A stretch of 64,000 nt of DNA from Nonomuraea montanisoli (GTDB lineage Bacteria; Actinomycetota; Actinomycetes; Streptosporangiales; Streptosporangiaceae), in NCBI RefSeq assembly GCF_013363975.1, contig NZ_JABWGN010000004.1, forward strand, positions 62,001-126,000, read 5' to 3'. Below are positions 54,852 through 62,592 of this stretch, in pieces. The notes beneath the pieces were generated by a model. The model was not told where the DNA came from and did not search any database. It saw only the letters and a program-made list of their open reading frames with translations. The position numbers and the translations under genes were made by a program. Position 1 is the first letter of the stretch, and each line of letters begins with the position of its first letter.

Positions 54852-55058
54852 GGCGCACTCCCCTTCGGTGGCCCCGCTCCCCCTCCAGACTGAGCATGGC
54901 CTGCTCGGGGGGCTTCAAACGCACCCCTCCTCGTCACGTCGAGTAATTGAATGGTCGCTGAACGCTACTTTCTGTGCCTTAATCCGGATATGTCGGAATC
55001 CGCCGGGAAGCGCTCACGGGGGACGGGTCAGCCGTCCCGCTCATGTACGGGGGTAGTC

Positions 55059-55595
55059 ATGTCTCTGCGTGTCGCGTTCGCCGGCGCCGCCGCGGTCGCC
55101 GCGATGGCCCTGCTGGGCGGACCGCCTGTGTCGGCGCTGGGCGGGCCGCCCGTGTCCGGGCAGGCCGAGGTCTCCAAGCAGGACAGGAAGTTCCTTCGGC
55201 TGGCCCATCAGGGCAACCTCGCCGAGATCGCCGCCGGCCGGGTCGCCCGGGTCAAGGGGGCGGACGACGCCGTCCGCTCGATCGGGGCCGTGCTCGTCAC
55301 CGACCACACCCGGCTGGACGAGGCGGTGAAGGAGGTCGCCGACCGCCTGGACGTGACGCTGCCGGACCGGGCCGCCAGGAAGGACCGGATGATGCTCAGG
55401 CACATCTCCCGGATGCACGGCCGCGCCTTCGACCGGGCCTGGCTCACCGCGATGATCGCGGGCCACCGCCAGGCGCTCCGGCTGGGCGAGCAGGAGCTCC
55501 GCGACGGCTCGTCGCCGGCGGTCAAGGAGCTCGCCCAGGCCGCCGCGCCGGTCATCCGCAAGCACCTGGACGAGCTGCTGCAAGCCGAGAAGTGA
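55059..55595 (+). CDS. Secreted DUF4142 (ferritin-like helical) protein
   Basis: A 178-residue protein with a signal peptide (about 1-30, with a duplicated GGPPVS unit). The mature part is a four-helix bundle of the DUF4142 family: DRKFLRLAHQGNLAEIAAGRVA, IGAVLVTDHTRLDEAV, DRMMLRHISRMHGRAFDRAWLTAMIAGHRQAL. His residues in these helices recall ferritin-like proteins, but metal binding is unproven. The ATG at 55059 begins the signal. Confidence 0.9.
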   Translation: MSLRVAFAGAAAVAAMALLGGPPVSALGGPPVSGQAEVSKQDRKFLRLAHQGNLAEIAAGRVARVKGADDAVRSIGAVLVTDHTRLDEAVKEVADRLDVTLPDRAARKDRMMLRHISRMHGRAFDRAWLTAMIAGHRQALRLGEQELRDGSSPAVKELAQAAAPVIRKHLDELLQAEK

Positions 55596-55603
55596 GGACC
55601 CGG

Positions 55604-55647
55604 CCCGCGCGCGGCCCGGGACCGCCGGACGGCGGGCCGCGCGCGGG
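55604..55647. terminator. Strong GC hairpin between convergent genes
   Basis: Perfect 14-bp arms at 55604-55617 and 55634-55647 surround a 16-bp loop. They lie between the ends of the DUF4142 gene (55595) and the LysR gene (55688). Being symmetric, the hairpin could stop transcription from both sides. Confidence 0.75.
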
Positions 55648-55687
55648 CGGGCCCGAGCCGTCGCCGGTCGCCCCGGTTCGCAGTCGC

Positions 55688-56617
55688 TCAGCCCGGCGGC
55701 GCCGCGTGCTCGGCCCGGCAGGCGCGGGCGGCGATGTCGGTCAGAGCACCCAGGGCGCCGCGCACGGCGGGGATCTGGTCGGCCTCGCGATGGTGAAGCA
55801 GGTACAGGACTCTCGGCCGCACCCCCGCGGCCGGGCGCACGGCGACGCCCGGGTCGCGGGCCGCGTCGAGCGCGAGCTGGGGAAGCAGCCCGACGGCCAG
55901 TCCGCGGGCGATGAGCGCCTGCGTCAGCACGTAGTCGTCGGTGCCGTGGCGGATGTCCGGGGCGAAACCCGCCGCCTCGCACGCCTGGCGAAGGTGGGCT
56001 GTGCACCGTTCGCACCCTCCGGCCCATTTCTCCTGCGCCAGCTCCCCCAGATGCAGCGGCACGTCCGCCGGTTCCGCGCACGGATGGGATCGGGGCAGCA
56101 CGAGCCGCAGCGGGTCCTGGCCGATCGGCACCCGCACCATCTCCTCGGTGCCGGCCGGCGTCTCTCCGGCGTGGGCGAAGGTCAGGGCGACGTCCACGTC
56201 CCCGGCGGCGAGCAGGTCCAGGGCCTGCGGAGGCTCGGCCTCGCGCAGCCGTACGTCGAGATGGGGATGCCGCCCGGCGAGCAGGCTCATCGCGGCGGGG
56301 ACCACGGTCGCGCCCGCCGACGGGAAGGCGGCCAGCCGCACGGTGCCCGCGCGGAGCTGGACCAGCGCCTCGAGCTCTTCGGTCGCGGCCTGGACGCGGG
56401 CGGCGATGGCGTCGGCGTGACGGAGCAGCGCCTGTCCCGCCTCCGTGAGCTGGACGCCACGGGGCCGGCGCAGCACCAGGGGGGTGCCCGCCTGGCGTTC
56501 GAGGTGGCGCAGGTGCTGGCTGACCGCCGGCTGGGTCCAGCCGAGCGAGCGGGCCGCGCCGCCGATCGACCGGGCACGGGCGATCTCCCGGAAGATCAGC
56601 AGCCGCTGGACGTCCAT
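55688..56617 (-). CDS. LysR family regulator
   Basis: A 309-residue protein. The winged helix reads LLIFREIARARSIGGAARSLGWTQPAVSQHLRHLERQAGTPLVLRRPRGVQLTEAG, followed by an effector domain with a Cys pair in GGCERCTAHLRQ. It is divergent from the aspartate/glutamate racemase gene, which it probably regulates through the palindrome at 56631-56647. Confidence 0.93.
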   Translation of the reverse strand: MDVQRLLIFREIARARSIGGAARSLGWTQPAVSQHLRHLERQAGTPLVLRRPRGVQLTEAGQALLRHADAIAARVQAATEELEALVQLRAGTVRLAAFPSAGATVVPAAMSLLAGRHPHLDVRLREAEPPQALDLLAAGDVDVALTFAHAGETPAGTEEMVRVPIGQDPLRLVLPRSHPCAEPADVPLHLGELAQEKWAGGCERCTAHLRQACEAAGFAPDIRHGTDDYVLTQALIARGLAVGLLPQLALDAARDPGVAVRPAAGVRPRVLYLLHHREADQIPAVRGALGALTDIAARACRAEHAAPPG

Positions 56618-56630
56618 CCCATAAGTATGA

Positions 56631-56647
56631 CTTGGCGGTCAGCCAAG
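56631..56647. promoter_or_regulatory. Palindrome CTTGGC-N5-GCCAAG, LysR site
   Basis: Perfect 6-bp arms with 5 bp between them lie in the 78-bp gap of the divergent LysR/racemase pair, 14 bp from the LysR start. This is a probable binding site for the LysR protein. Confidence 0.6.
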
Positions 56648-56695
56648 AAAGCCAGGACTACCTATGAGCTGAGTGGCCCGGCACGCTTGGGGCCC

Positions 56696-57391
56696 ATGAT
56701 GCGAACCATCGGGCTGATCGGCGGCATGAGCTGGGAATCCTCCGCCGAGTACTACCGGCTGCTGAACGAGGAGGCGCGGCGGCGGCTGGGCGGGCACCAC
56801 TGCGCCAGGAGCGTGCTGCTGACCGTCGACTTCGCCGAGATCGAGGCCATGCAGCGCGGCGGGGAGTGGGAACGGGCCGGGCTGCTGCTCGCCGAGTCGG
56901 CCCGGAGCCTGCAGCGGGCGGGCGCGGACATGGTGCTGCTGTGCACGAACACCATGCACCAGGTGGCCGACCGGATCGAGGCGGCGATCGACGTGCCCTT
57001 CGTGCACCTCGTCGACGCCACCGCGCGCCGCGTCGCCGCCGCGGGCCTCACCACGGTCGGGCTGCTGGCCACCCGTTTCACGATGGAGATGGACTTCTAC
57101 CGCTCGCGCATGCGCCGGCACGGCGTGGAGATCGTGGTGCCGGACGAACCGGACCGCACGCTCGTCCACGACGTGATCTATCAGGAGCTCACGCGCAACC
57201 GGATCGAGAGCTCCTCCCGCGAGGAGTACCGGCGCGTCATCGCCGGGCTCGCGGAGCGAGGCGCCCAGGCGGTGATCCTCGGATGCACCGAGATCACCCT
57301 GCTGATCGGGCCGGAGCACAGCCCGTTGCCGGTGTTCGACTCCACCCGCATCCATGTCGAGACGGCCGTCGACCTGGCCATGCACGGCTAA
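56696..57391 (+). CDS. Aspartate/glutamate racemase family protein
   Basis: A 231-residue cytosolic enzyme. Both catalytic cysteines are visible: Cys 83 in LLCTNTMH and Cys 196 in ILGCTEITLL. The N-terminus TIGLIGGMSWESSAEYYRLLNE is the classic YgeA/aspartate racemase start. It interconverts D- and L-Asp or Glu, or acts on a related amino acid. The ATG at 56696 is followed by a second Met codon. A MHS-type transporter follows 92 bp later on the same strand. Confidence 0.92.
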   Translation: MMRTIGLIGGMSWESSAEYYRLLNEEARRRLGGHHCARSVLLTVDFAEIEAMQRGGEWERAGLLLAESARSLQRAGADMVLLCTNTMHQVADRIEAAIDVPFVHLVDATARRVAAAGLTTVGLLATRFTMEMDFYRSRMRRHGVEIVVPDEPDRTLVHDVIYQELTRNRIESSSREEYRRVIAGLAERGAQAVILGCTEITLLIGPEHSPLPVFDSTRIHVETAVDLAMHG

Positions 57392-57483
57392 ACCGGACGT
57401 GTCGCAACGATCCCACCAAACGAACATGGGGCGCGCTCTTCCTGGGTACGGGACGCTAGGGACCGGCCTGAGGAGGCGCGGTG

Positions 57484-58818
57484 ATGGCCGAGAGCAGCAA
57501 TCACGGACTGTCAGCCGAGGAACAGCGATCGCAGATCCGGAAGGCGGCCACGGCCAGCGTCGTCGGCACCGCCATCGAATGGTACGACTTCTTCCTGTAC
57601 GGCACCGCGGCGGCGACGGTCTTCGCCGAGGTGTTCTTCCCCAAGTCCTCGCCCTACGCGGGCACCCTGTCGGCGTTCGCCACGTACGCGGTGGGGTTCG
57701 TGGCCCGCCCGATCGGCGCCGCCATCTTCGGGCACTGGGGCGACCGCATCGGGCGCAAGGCGACGCTGATCGTGACGCTGGTCATGATGGGCCTCTCCAG
57801 CGCGCTGATCGGCCTGCTGCCGGGCACCGCCACCATCGGCGTGGCCGCGCCCATCCTGCTCGTCGTCCTGCGCATCCTGCAGGGCATCGCGGTGGGCGGC
57901 GAGTGGAGCGGCTCGGTGCTGCTGTCCATGGAGTGGGGCGACCAGCGCCGGCGCGGCCTGATGGCGAGCTGGCCGCAGATCGGCGTGCCGATCGGCCTGA
58001 TCCTCGGCACGGGCGCCATGTCGCTGCTGGCCGCCGTGGCGGGCGACGCGTTCAAGGACTGGGGCTGGCGCGTGCCGTTCCTGCTCAGCCTCGTGCTCGT
58101 GGCCGTCGGGCTCTGGGTGCGGCTGCGGGTGATGGAGACGCCGCTGTTCTCGCGGGTGCTGCAGAACCGGCAGGTGGCCAAGCTGCCCGTGGTCGAGGTG
58201 CTGAAGCGGCACCCGAAGGAGGTCGTGCTCAGCGCGCTGCTGCGGATCCCCGAGCAGATGCCGTTCTACCTCTTCACGACGTTCGTCATCACCTACATCA
58301 CCGCACCGGCCATCGGGATGTCGAAGACGTTCGCGTTCGCCGCGGTCACCTGCGCGGCGACCATCGAGCTGGTCGCGATCCCGTACTTCGGCCATCTCAG
58401 CGACCACGTCGGGCGCCGCCGCCTCTACGCGCTCGGGGCGATCGTGCTCGCGATCATCGCGTTCCCGTACTACGCGCTGCTGAACACCGGCGTCGCGGCG
58501 GTCATCCTGATCACGATCGTCGTCGTGCAGCTCCAGCACTCGATGCTGTACGGCCCGCAGGCGTCGCTCATCGCCGAGAGCTTCCCGACCGGTCTGCGGT
58601 ACGGCGGCGCGGGGCTCGGCTACCAGCTCGCCTCGATCGTCGCGGGCGGCCCGGCCCCGCTGATCGCGACGTGGCTGCTGCACGACCACGGCTGGCAGGC
58701 GATCTCCATCTTCATGATCGTCGGCGCGGTGGTCGGGCTGGCGGCCACCCTGGCTCTGCCGGACCGGTCGAAGATCGACATCTCGGACGACGCGGCCTAC
58801 GGCGCCAGCCGGGCGTGA
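57484..58818 (+). CDS. MFS transporter, metabolite:H+ symporter (MHS) family
   Basis: A 444-residue protein of the ProP/KgtP/ShiA branch with 12 helices. Family motifs are SVVGTAIEWYDFFLYGTAAA in helix 1, GHWGDRIGRKATLI in loop 2-3, RILQGIAVGGEWSGSVLL and FGHLSDHVGRRRLYA in loop 8-9. It imports a dicarboxylate, amino acid or related acid with protons. GAGGAGG precedes the start. The ATG at 57484 is preferred to a GTG at 57481. It may act with the racemase upstream. Confidence 0.93.
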   Translation: MAESSNHGLSAEEQRSQIRKAATASVVGTAIEWYDFFLYGTAAATVFAEVFFPKSSPYAGTLSAFATYAVGFVARPIGAAIFGHWGDRIGRKATLIVTLVMMGLSSALIGLLPGTATIGVAAPILLVVLRILQGIAVGGEWSGSVLLSMEWGDQRRRGLMASWPQIGVPIGLILGTGAMSLLAAVAGDAFKDWGWRVPFLLSLVLVAVGLWVRLRVMETPLFSRVLQNRQVAKLPVVEVLKRHPKEVVLSALLRIPEQMPFYLFTTFVITYITAPAIGMSKTFAFAAVTCAATIELVAIPYFGHLSDHVGRRRLYALGAIVLAIIAFPYYALLNTGVAAVILITIVVVQLQHSMLYGPQASLIAESFPTGLRYGGAGLGYQLASIVAGGPAPLIATWLLHDHGWQAISIFMIVGAVVGLAATLALPDRSKIDISDDAAYGASRA

Positions 58819-58825
58819 CGACGGG

Positions 58826-58841
58826 TCAACCCTGAGGTTGA
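58826..58841. terminator. Inverted repeat after MHS transporter gene
   Basis: TCAACC (58826-58831) pairs with GGTTGA (58836-58841) over a four-base loop, 8 bp past the stop. It could be a weak terminator or an operator for the downstream hydrolase. Confidence 0.35.
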
Positions 58842-58960
58842 TGATCGTCCACGGTCAACCCGCAGGGGCATCCACGGTTCGTCCCGGCGCACGAGCCGTA
58901 CCGCGAAGATCGCTGGAAGGCTCCTCGTAGGACACCGAAACCCCTACGAGGAGATCCTTC

Positions 58961-60319
58961 ATGTCAGCGTTCACGCGCGCCCCCGGAGCCCGAGCCGCCG
59001 CCGGCCTGGGGCTCGCCGTCACCCTGCTGGCCGCGCCCGCGGCCCCGGCGTCGGCGGCCCCGGTGTCGACGGTCCCTGTGTCGGCGGCCCCGGCGTCGAC
59101 GGCCACTGCCTCGGCGGCCGCGACCGTGGTGGCCACGACGGCGGCAGGAGCCGAGGCGGCCTCCGCCATCAGGTTCTCGCTGCCCGCGCCCACCCTACGG
59201 CGCCCGATCGGGACCGTCGCCCTGCGCCTGGTGGACCGTTCCCGGCCCGACCCGCTGGTGACCTCGCAGCCGTACCGGGAGCTCATGGTGAGCGTCTGGT
59301 ACCCCGCCCGCCGCTCGGACGGGCTCCCCCTGGCGCCGCAGATGCCGCCGCTCGCCGCGGCCGGCTTCGACCGGGACACCGCCTCCGACCTCGGCGTCAA
59401 GCCGGGCCAGGTGGACTGGGCGGCGACCAGGACCCACGCCCGCGCCGGAGCTCCCGCCGACCGGGGCGCGGGCCGGCTGCCGGTCGTGCTGTTCTCGCCG
59501 GGTTTCGAGGCCCCGCGCACGCTCAGCACCGTCCTGGCCGAGGAGCTGGCCGCCCGCGGCTACGCCGTCGTCACCGTGGACCACACCCACGAGCCGGACC
59601 AGGTCGAGTTCCCGGGCGGCCGGGTCGAGCGCTCCAAGCTGCCGCCGGTGAAGACGGAGGAGGACCAGGCGAAGCTCTTCAAGGTCCTGCTGGAGGCCAG
59701 GGTGGCGGACCTGAGGTTCGTCCTCGACGAGCTGGCGCGCCTGAACCGCGCGGGCGGCCCCGGTGACGCGGGCGGCCCCGGTCATGCGGGCGGCCCCGCC
59801 GGACGCGGGCCGCTGCCGGCCGGGCTGGCGGGCGCGCTGGACCTGTCGCGCGTCGGCGCGTTCGGCCACTCCATGGGCGGCGCCACGGCCGCCCAGCTCA
59901 TGCGCGACGACCCGCGCGTCGACGCGGGCGCCAACCTCGACGGCATCATGCTCGGACCGGCCGCGACGCTCGGCGTCACCCGCCCGTTCCTCCAGGTGGC
60001 CGGGGAGACGACCACCCGCGACAGCGAGCCCACCTGGAAGTCCTTCTGGAACGCCTCCACCGGCTGGAAGCGCGAGGCGCGCCTCACCGGCGCCCAGCAC
60101 TTCTCCTTCTTCGACCTGCAGGCGATCTACCCCCAGCTCGCCGGCAAGCTGAAGGGCCTGCCCATCGCCGAGACCATCGGCACCATCGACCCGGAACGCT
60201 CCGTCGCCGCCCAGCGCGCCTACCTCACCGCGTTCTTCGACCTGCACCTGCGGGGACGGCGCACGCCGCTCTTCGACGGGCCGAGCCGGGCGTACCCGGA
60301 GGTCAAGCTGATCCCCTGA
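58961..60319 (+). CDS. Secreted PAF acetylhydrolase-like alpha/beta hydrolase
   Basis: A 452-residue protein with a signal peptide (about 1-32) and a low-complexity Ala/Ser/Thr segment to about 68. The alpha/beta fold has Ser 304 (GHSMGG), Asp 327 (NLDG) and His 380 (GAQHFSF) as catalytic triad, as in plasma PAF-AH/lipase-like enzymes. A GGPGDAGGPGH repeat insert lies near 265-280, coded by 18-bp units. It probably cleaves short-chain phospholipid or other esters outside the cell. Confidence 0.9.
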   Translation: MSAFTRAPGARAAAGLGLAVTLLAAPAAPASAAPVSTVPVSAAPASTATASAAATVVATTAAGAEAASAIRFSLPAPTLRRPIGTVALRLVDRSRPDPLVTSQPYRELMVSVWYPARRSDGLPLAPQMPPLAAAGFDRDTASDLGVKPGQVDWAATRTHARAGAPADRGAGRLPVVLFSPGFEAPRTLSTVLAEELAARGYAVVTVDHTHEPDQVEFPGGRVERSKLPPVKTEEDQAKLFKVLLEARVADLRFVLDELARLNRAGGPGDAGGPGHAGGPAGRGPLPAGLAGALDLSRVGAFGHSMGGATAAQLMRDDPRVDAGANLDGIMLGPAATLGVTRPFLQVAGETTTRDSEPTWKSFWNASTGWKREARLTGAQHFSFFDLQAIYPQLAGKLKGLPIAETIGTIDPERSVAAQRAYLTAFFDLHLRGRRTPLFDGPSRAYPEVKLIP

Positions 60320-60398
60320 CGTCTCCACCCTGGGGTGTACGGGAAGTTCCGCCCCGGGGCGGAACCGGGCCGGGAGGCCGATCCCTATCGTTGGTCGG

Positions 60399-61730
60399 GT
60401 GCTCCCCCGAACCCGCGCCCGGACGGCGCGCCTCAGCGCGTCGAAGGACGTCCTCCTTCTCGCGGCGCTGCTGCCGCTGTGCGTGATCCAGGTGGCGTAC
60501 GCCGGCTCGGCGGCGCCGCTGTGGGCGGTCCTCGCCCTGCACGCGGCCCTGCTCGCGCCGCTGCTTCGGCTGCGCCGCGCTCCGATCGCCGTCTTCGCGG
60601 TCACGGCGGCGGTGAGCTTCGCGCAGTGGGCGGCGGGCGCCGACCTGCTCGCCGCCAACCTGAGCGTGCTGATCGCGATGTACCGGGTGGCCGCGTGGCG
60701 TCCCCTCCCCTGGGCCGTCGCCGCCGGCGCGGTCGCCGAGCTGGGCGTCCTGCTCCTGGTGGCGCGGCCGGGCGCGCCCTTGGGGGTGCTGGTCAAGGAG
60801 TACGCCGCGTTCTCGGTGTTCGTGGTCGCGATCTGGATCGCCGGGATCCACGCCGCCACGCGCCGCCGGTACGTGGCGAGCCTGATGGAGCGGGCGGAGC
60901 AGGCCGAACGCGAACGCGGCCAGCAGGCCGTCATCGCGGCCGCGGCCGAGCGGGCGCGCATCGCGCGCGAGCTGCACGACGTGGTCGCCCACCACGTGAG
61001 CGTCATCGTGCTGCACGCCGAGGGCGCCGGGTACGCCGTCGCGCGCGAGCCCGACCTGGCCCAGGACGCGCTGGCGACCATCTCCACGACGGGCCGGCGG
61101 GCGCTGGCCGAGATGCGACGGCTGGTGAGCGTGCTGCGCGACGAGTCCGGCGCGGGCGAGCCGCGGGCTCCGCAGCCCGGCCTGTCACGGCTCGGCGAGC
61201 TCGTCGAGCGGTCCCGCGCGTCCGGGCTGCCGGCCGCCCTCACGGTCCACGGGACGCCCCCGGACCTGCCCGAGGGGCAGGAGCTGGCGGTCTACCGGAT
61301 CGTCCAGGAGGCGCTGACCAACGCGCTCAAGCACGGCGGGCCCGGCACGCGGGCCCGGGTCGAGCTCCGCTTCGGCCCCGGCGAGGTCGCGCTCGACGTC
61401 ACCGACGACGGCCGGGGCGCGGCCACGCTGACGACCGGGGGCGGCCACGGGCTGACCGGCATGCGCGAGAGGGCGGCGATGTACGGCGGGACGGTCGAGG
61501 CGGCGCCCCTGCCCGGTGGCGGCTTCCGCGTGTCGGCCCGCCTCCCGGTCGCGCCGGACGACGCCCTCGACGGCGCCCGTCTCGACAGCGACGGTCTCGG
61601 CGCCGACCGATTCGACAGCGACCGTCTCGGCGGCGACCGATTCGACAGCGACCGTCTCGACAGCGACCGGTGCGAGAGCGTCCGGGAGGAATCGGGGGCT
61701 CGCGGCGACGTGTGCGAGGCGTCGTCGTGA
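60399..61730 (+). CDS. NarL-type sensor histidine kinase
   Basis: A 443-residue membrane kinase starting at GTG 60399. Four or more helices (15-150) precede a coiled segment, then HisKA_3 with phospho-His in [17 protein letters not shown] and HATPase ([32 protein letters not shown]). The C-terminal about 60 residues are an extra tail with 15- or 30-bp repeats encoding [13 protein letters not shown] units. Its stop overlaps the GTG of the response-regulator gene, 61727-61730. Confidence 0.94.
   Translation: MLPRTRARTARLSASKDVLLLAALLPLCVIQVAYAGSAAPLWAVLALHAALLAPLLRLRRAPIAVFAVTAAVSFAQWAAGADLLAANLSVLIAMYRVAAWRPLPWAVAAGAVAELGVLLLVARPGAPLGVLVKEYAAFSVFVVAIWIAGIHAATRRRYVASLMERAEQAERERGQQAVIAAAAERARIARELHDVVAHHVSVIVLHAEGAGYAVAREPDLAQDALATISTTGRRALAEMRRLVSVLRDESGAGEPRAPQPGLSRLGELVERSRASGLPAALTVHGTPPDLPEGQELAVYRIVQEALTNALKHGGPGTRARVELRFGPGEVALDVTDDGRGAATLTTGGGHGLTGMRERAAMYGGTVEAAPLPGGGFRVSARLPVAPDDALDGARLDSDGLGADRFDSDRLGGDRFDSDRLDSDRCESVREESGARGDVCEASS
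61581..61670 (+). repeat. 30-bp coding repeat in kinase tail, 3 copies
   Basis: Three 30-bp units (61581, 61611, 61641), each made of two related 15-bp halves, encode (L/F)DSDRLGxDR. They lie beyond the ATPase domain and so can vary freely. Confidence 0.75.
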
Positions 61731-62395
61731 TCCGGGTCGTGCTGGTGGACGACCAGGAACTCGTCCGGGCCGGGTTGCGGCTCGTCCTGCGCTCGCAGCC
61801 GGACGTCGAGCTGGTCGGGGAGGCCGCGGACGGCGCGGCGGCGGTCGAGACGGTGCGCGAGGTCGAGGCCGACGTGGTGCTCATGGACGTGCGCATGCCG
61901 GGCATGGACGGCGTCGAGGCGACCCGGCGCATCCGGTCCGGCGCCACGGCGGCGACGCCGAAGGTGCTCATCCTGACGACGTTCGACCTGGACGAGTACG
62001 CCTTCGCGGCGATCAGGGCGGGCGCCTCGGGCTTCCTGCTCAAGGACGCTCCGGCGGCGGACCTGTTCAGCGCCGTCCGGTCGGTGCACGCGGGCGACGC
62101 CGTGGTGGCGCCCAGCACGACGCGCCGTCTGCTGGAGCGCTTCGCCGTACACCTGCCGGACGGCACGCCCCGGCCGGACGCGGACGGGCTCACCGCGCGG
62201 GAACACGAGGTGCTCCTCCACGTGGCGCGCGGCCTGTCGAACCCGGAGATCGCCGCGGAGCTGGGGCTGGCCGAGGCGACGGTGAAGACGCACGTCAACC
62301 GGATCCTGGCCAAGCTGGGCCTGCGCGGGCGCGCCCAGGCCGTCGTCTACGCCTACGAGAGCGGGCTCGTCACCCCGGACCGGCGGCCGGGTTGA
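61727..62395 (+). CDS. NarL/FixJ-type response regulator
   Basis: A 222-residue regulator. Receiver: [14 protein letters not shown], Asp in [32 protein letters not shown]. LuxR domain: [27 protein letters not shown] and [15 protein letters not shown]. The GTG at 61727 overlaps the kinase stop by four bases. It closes the pair; the targets are unknown. Confidence 0.94.
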   Translation: MIRVVLVDDQELVRAGLRLVLRSQPDVELVGEAADGAAAVETVREVEADVVLMDVRMPGMDGVEATRRIRSGATAATPKVLILTTFDLDEYAFAAIRAGASGFLLKDAPAADLFSAVRSVHAGDAVVAPSTTRRLLERFAVHLPDGTPRPDADGLTAREHEVLLHVARGLSNPEIAAELGLAEATVKTHVNRILAKLGLRGRAQAVVYAYESGLVTPDRRPG

Positions 62396-62457
62396 CCCAC
62401 CGGGCTGAGCTCCCGGGTTGACTCACCGGGCTGACTCACCGGGCTGAGCCTCCGGGC
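62387..62457. repeat. 13-bp tandem repeat after response regulator, 5 copies
   Basis: Units CCGGGYTGANYYM start at 62387, 62400, 62413, 62426 and 62439, with a partial sixth. The first copy contains the TGA stop of the response-regulator gene. The 13-bp period does not keep frame. Confidence 0.75.
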
Positions 62458-62592
62458 GCGGACGTGCGCCGCGGGTGGCGGGGCCGGCCGTCCCGCCATC
62501 CGCGACGCCGGGCACCTGGCCGGACGCCTCACCGGGACAGCATGCCGTGCGGGTCGAGCACGTACCTGCGCGCCGCTCCCTCGTCGCTACAG

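Noticed and set aside
62529..62590. C-terminal fragment of an FAD-linked oxidase (minus strand, reads RRYVLDPHGMLSR then stop)
   Set aside because: Only about 15 residues look familiar. This is too short to support a pseudogene call.
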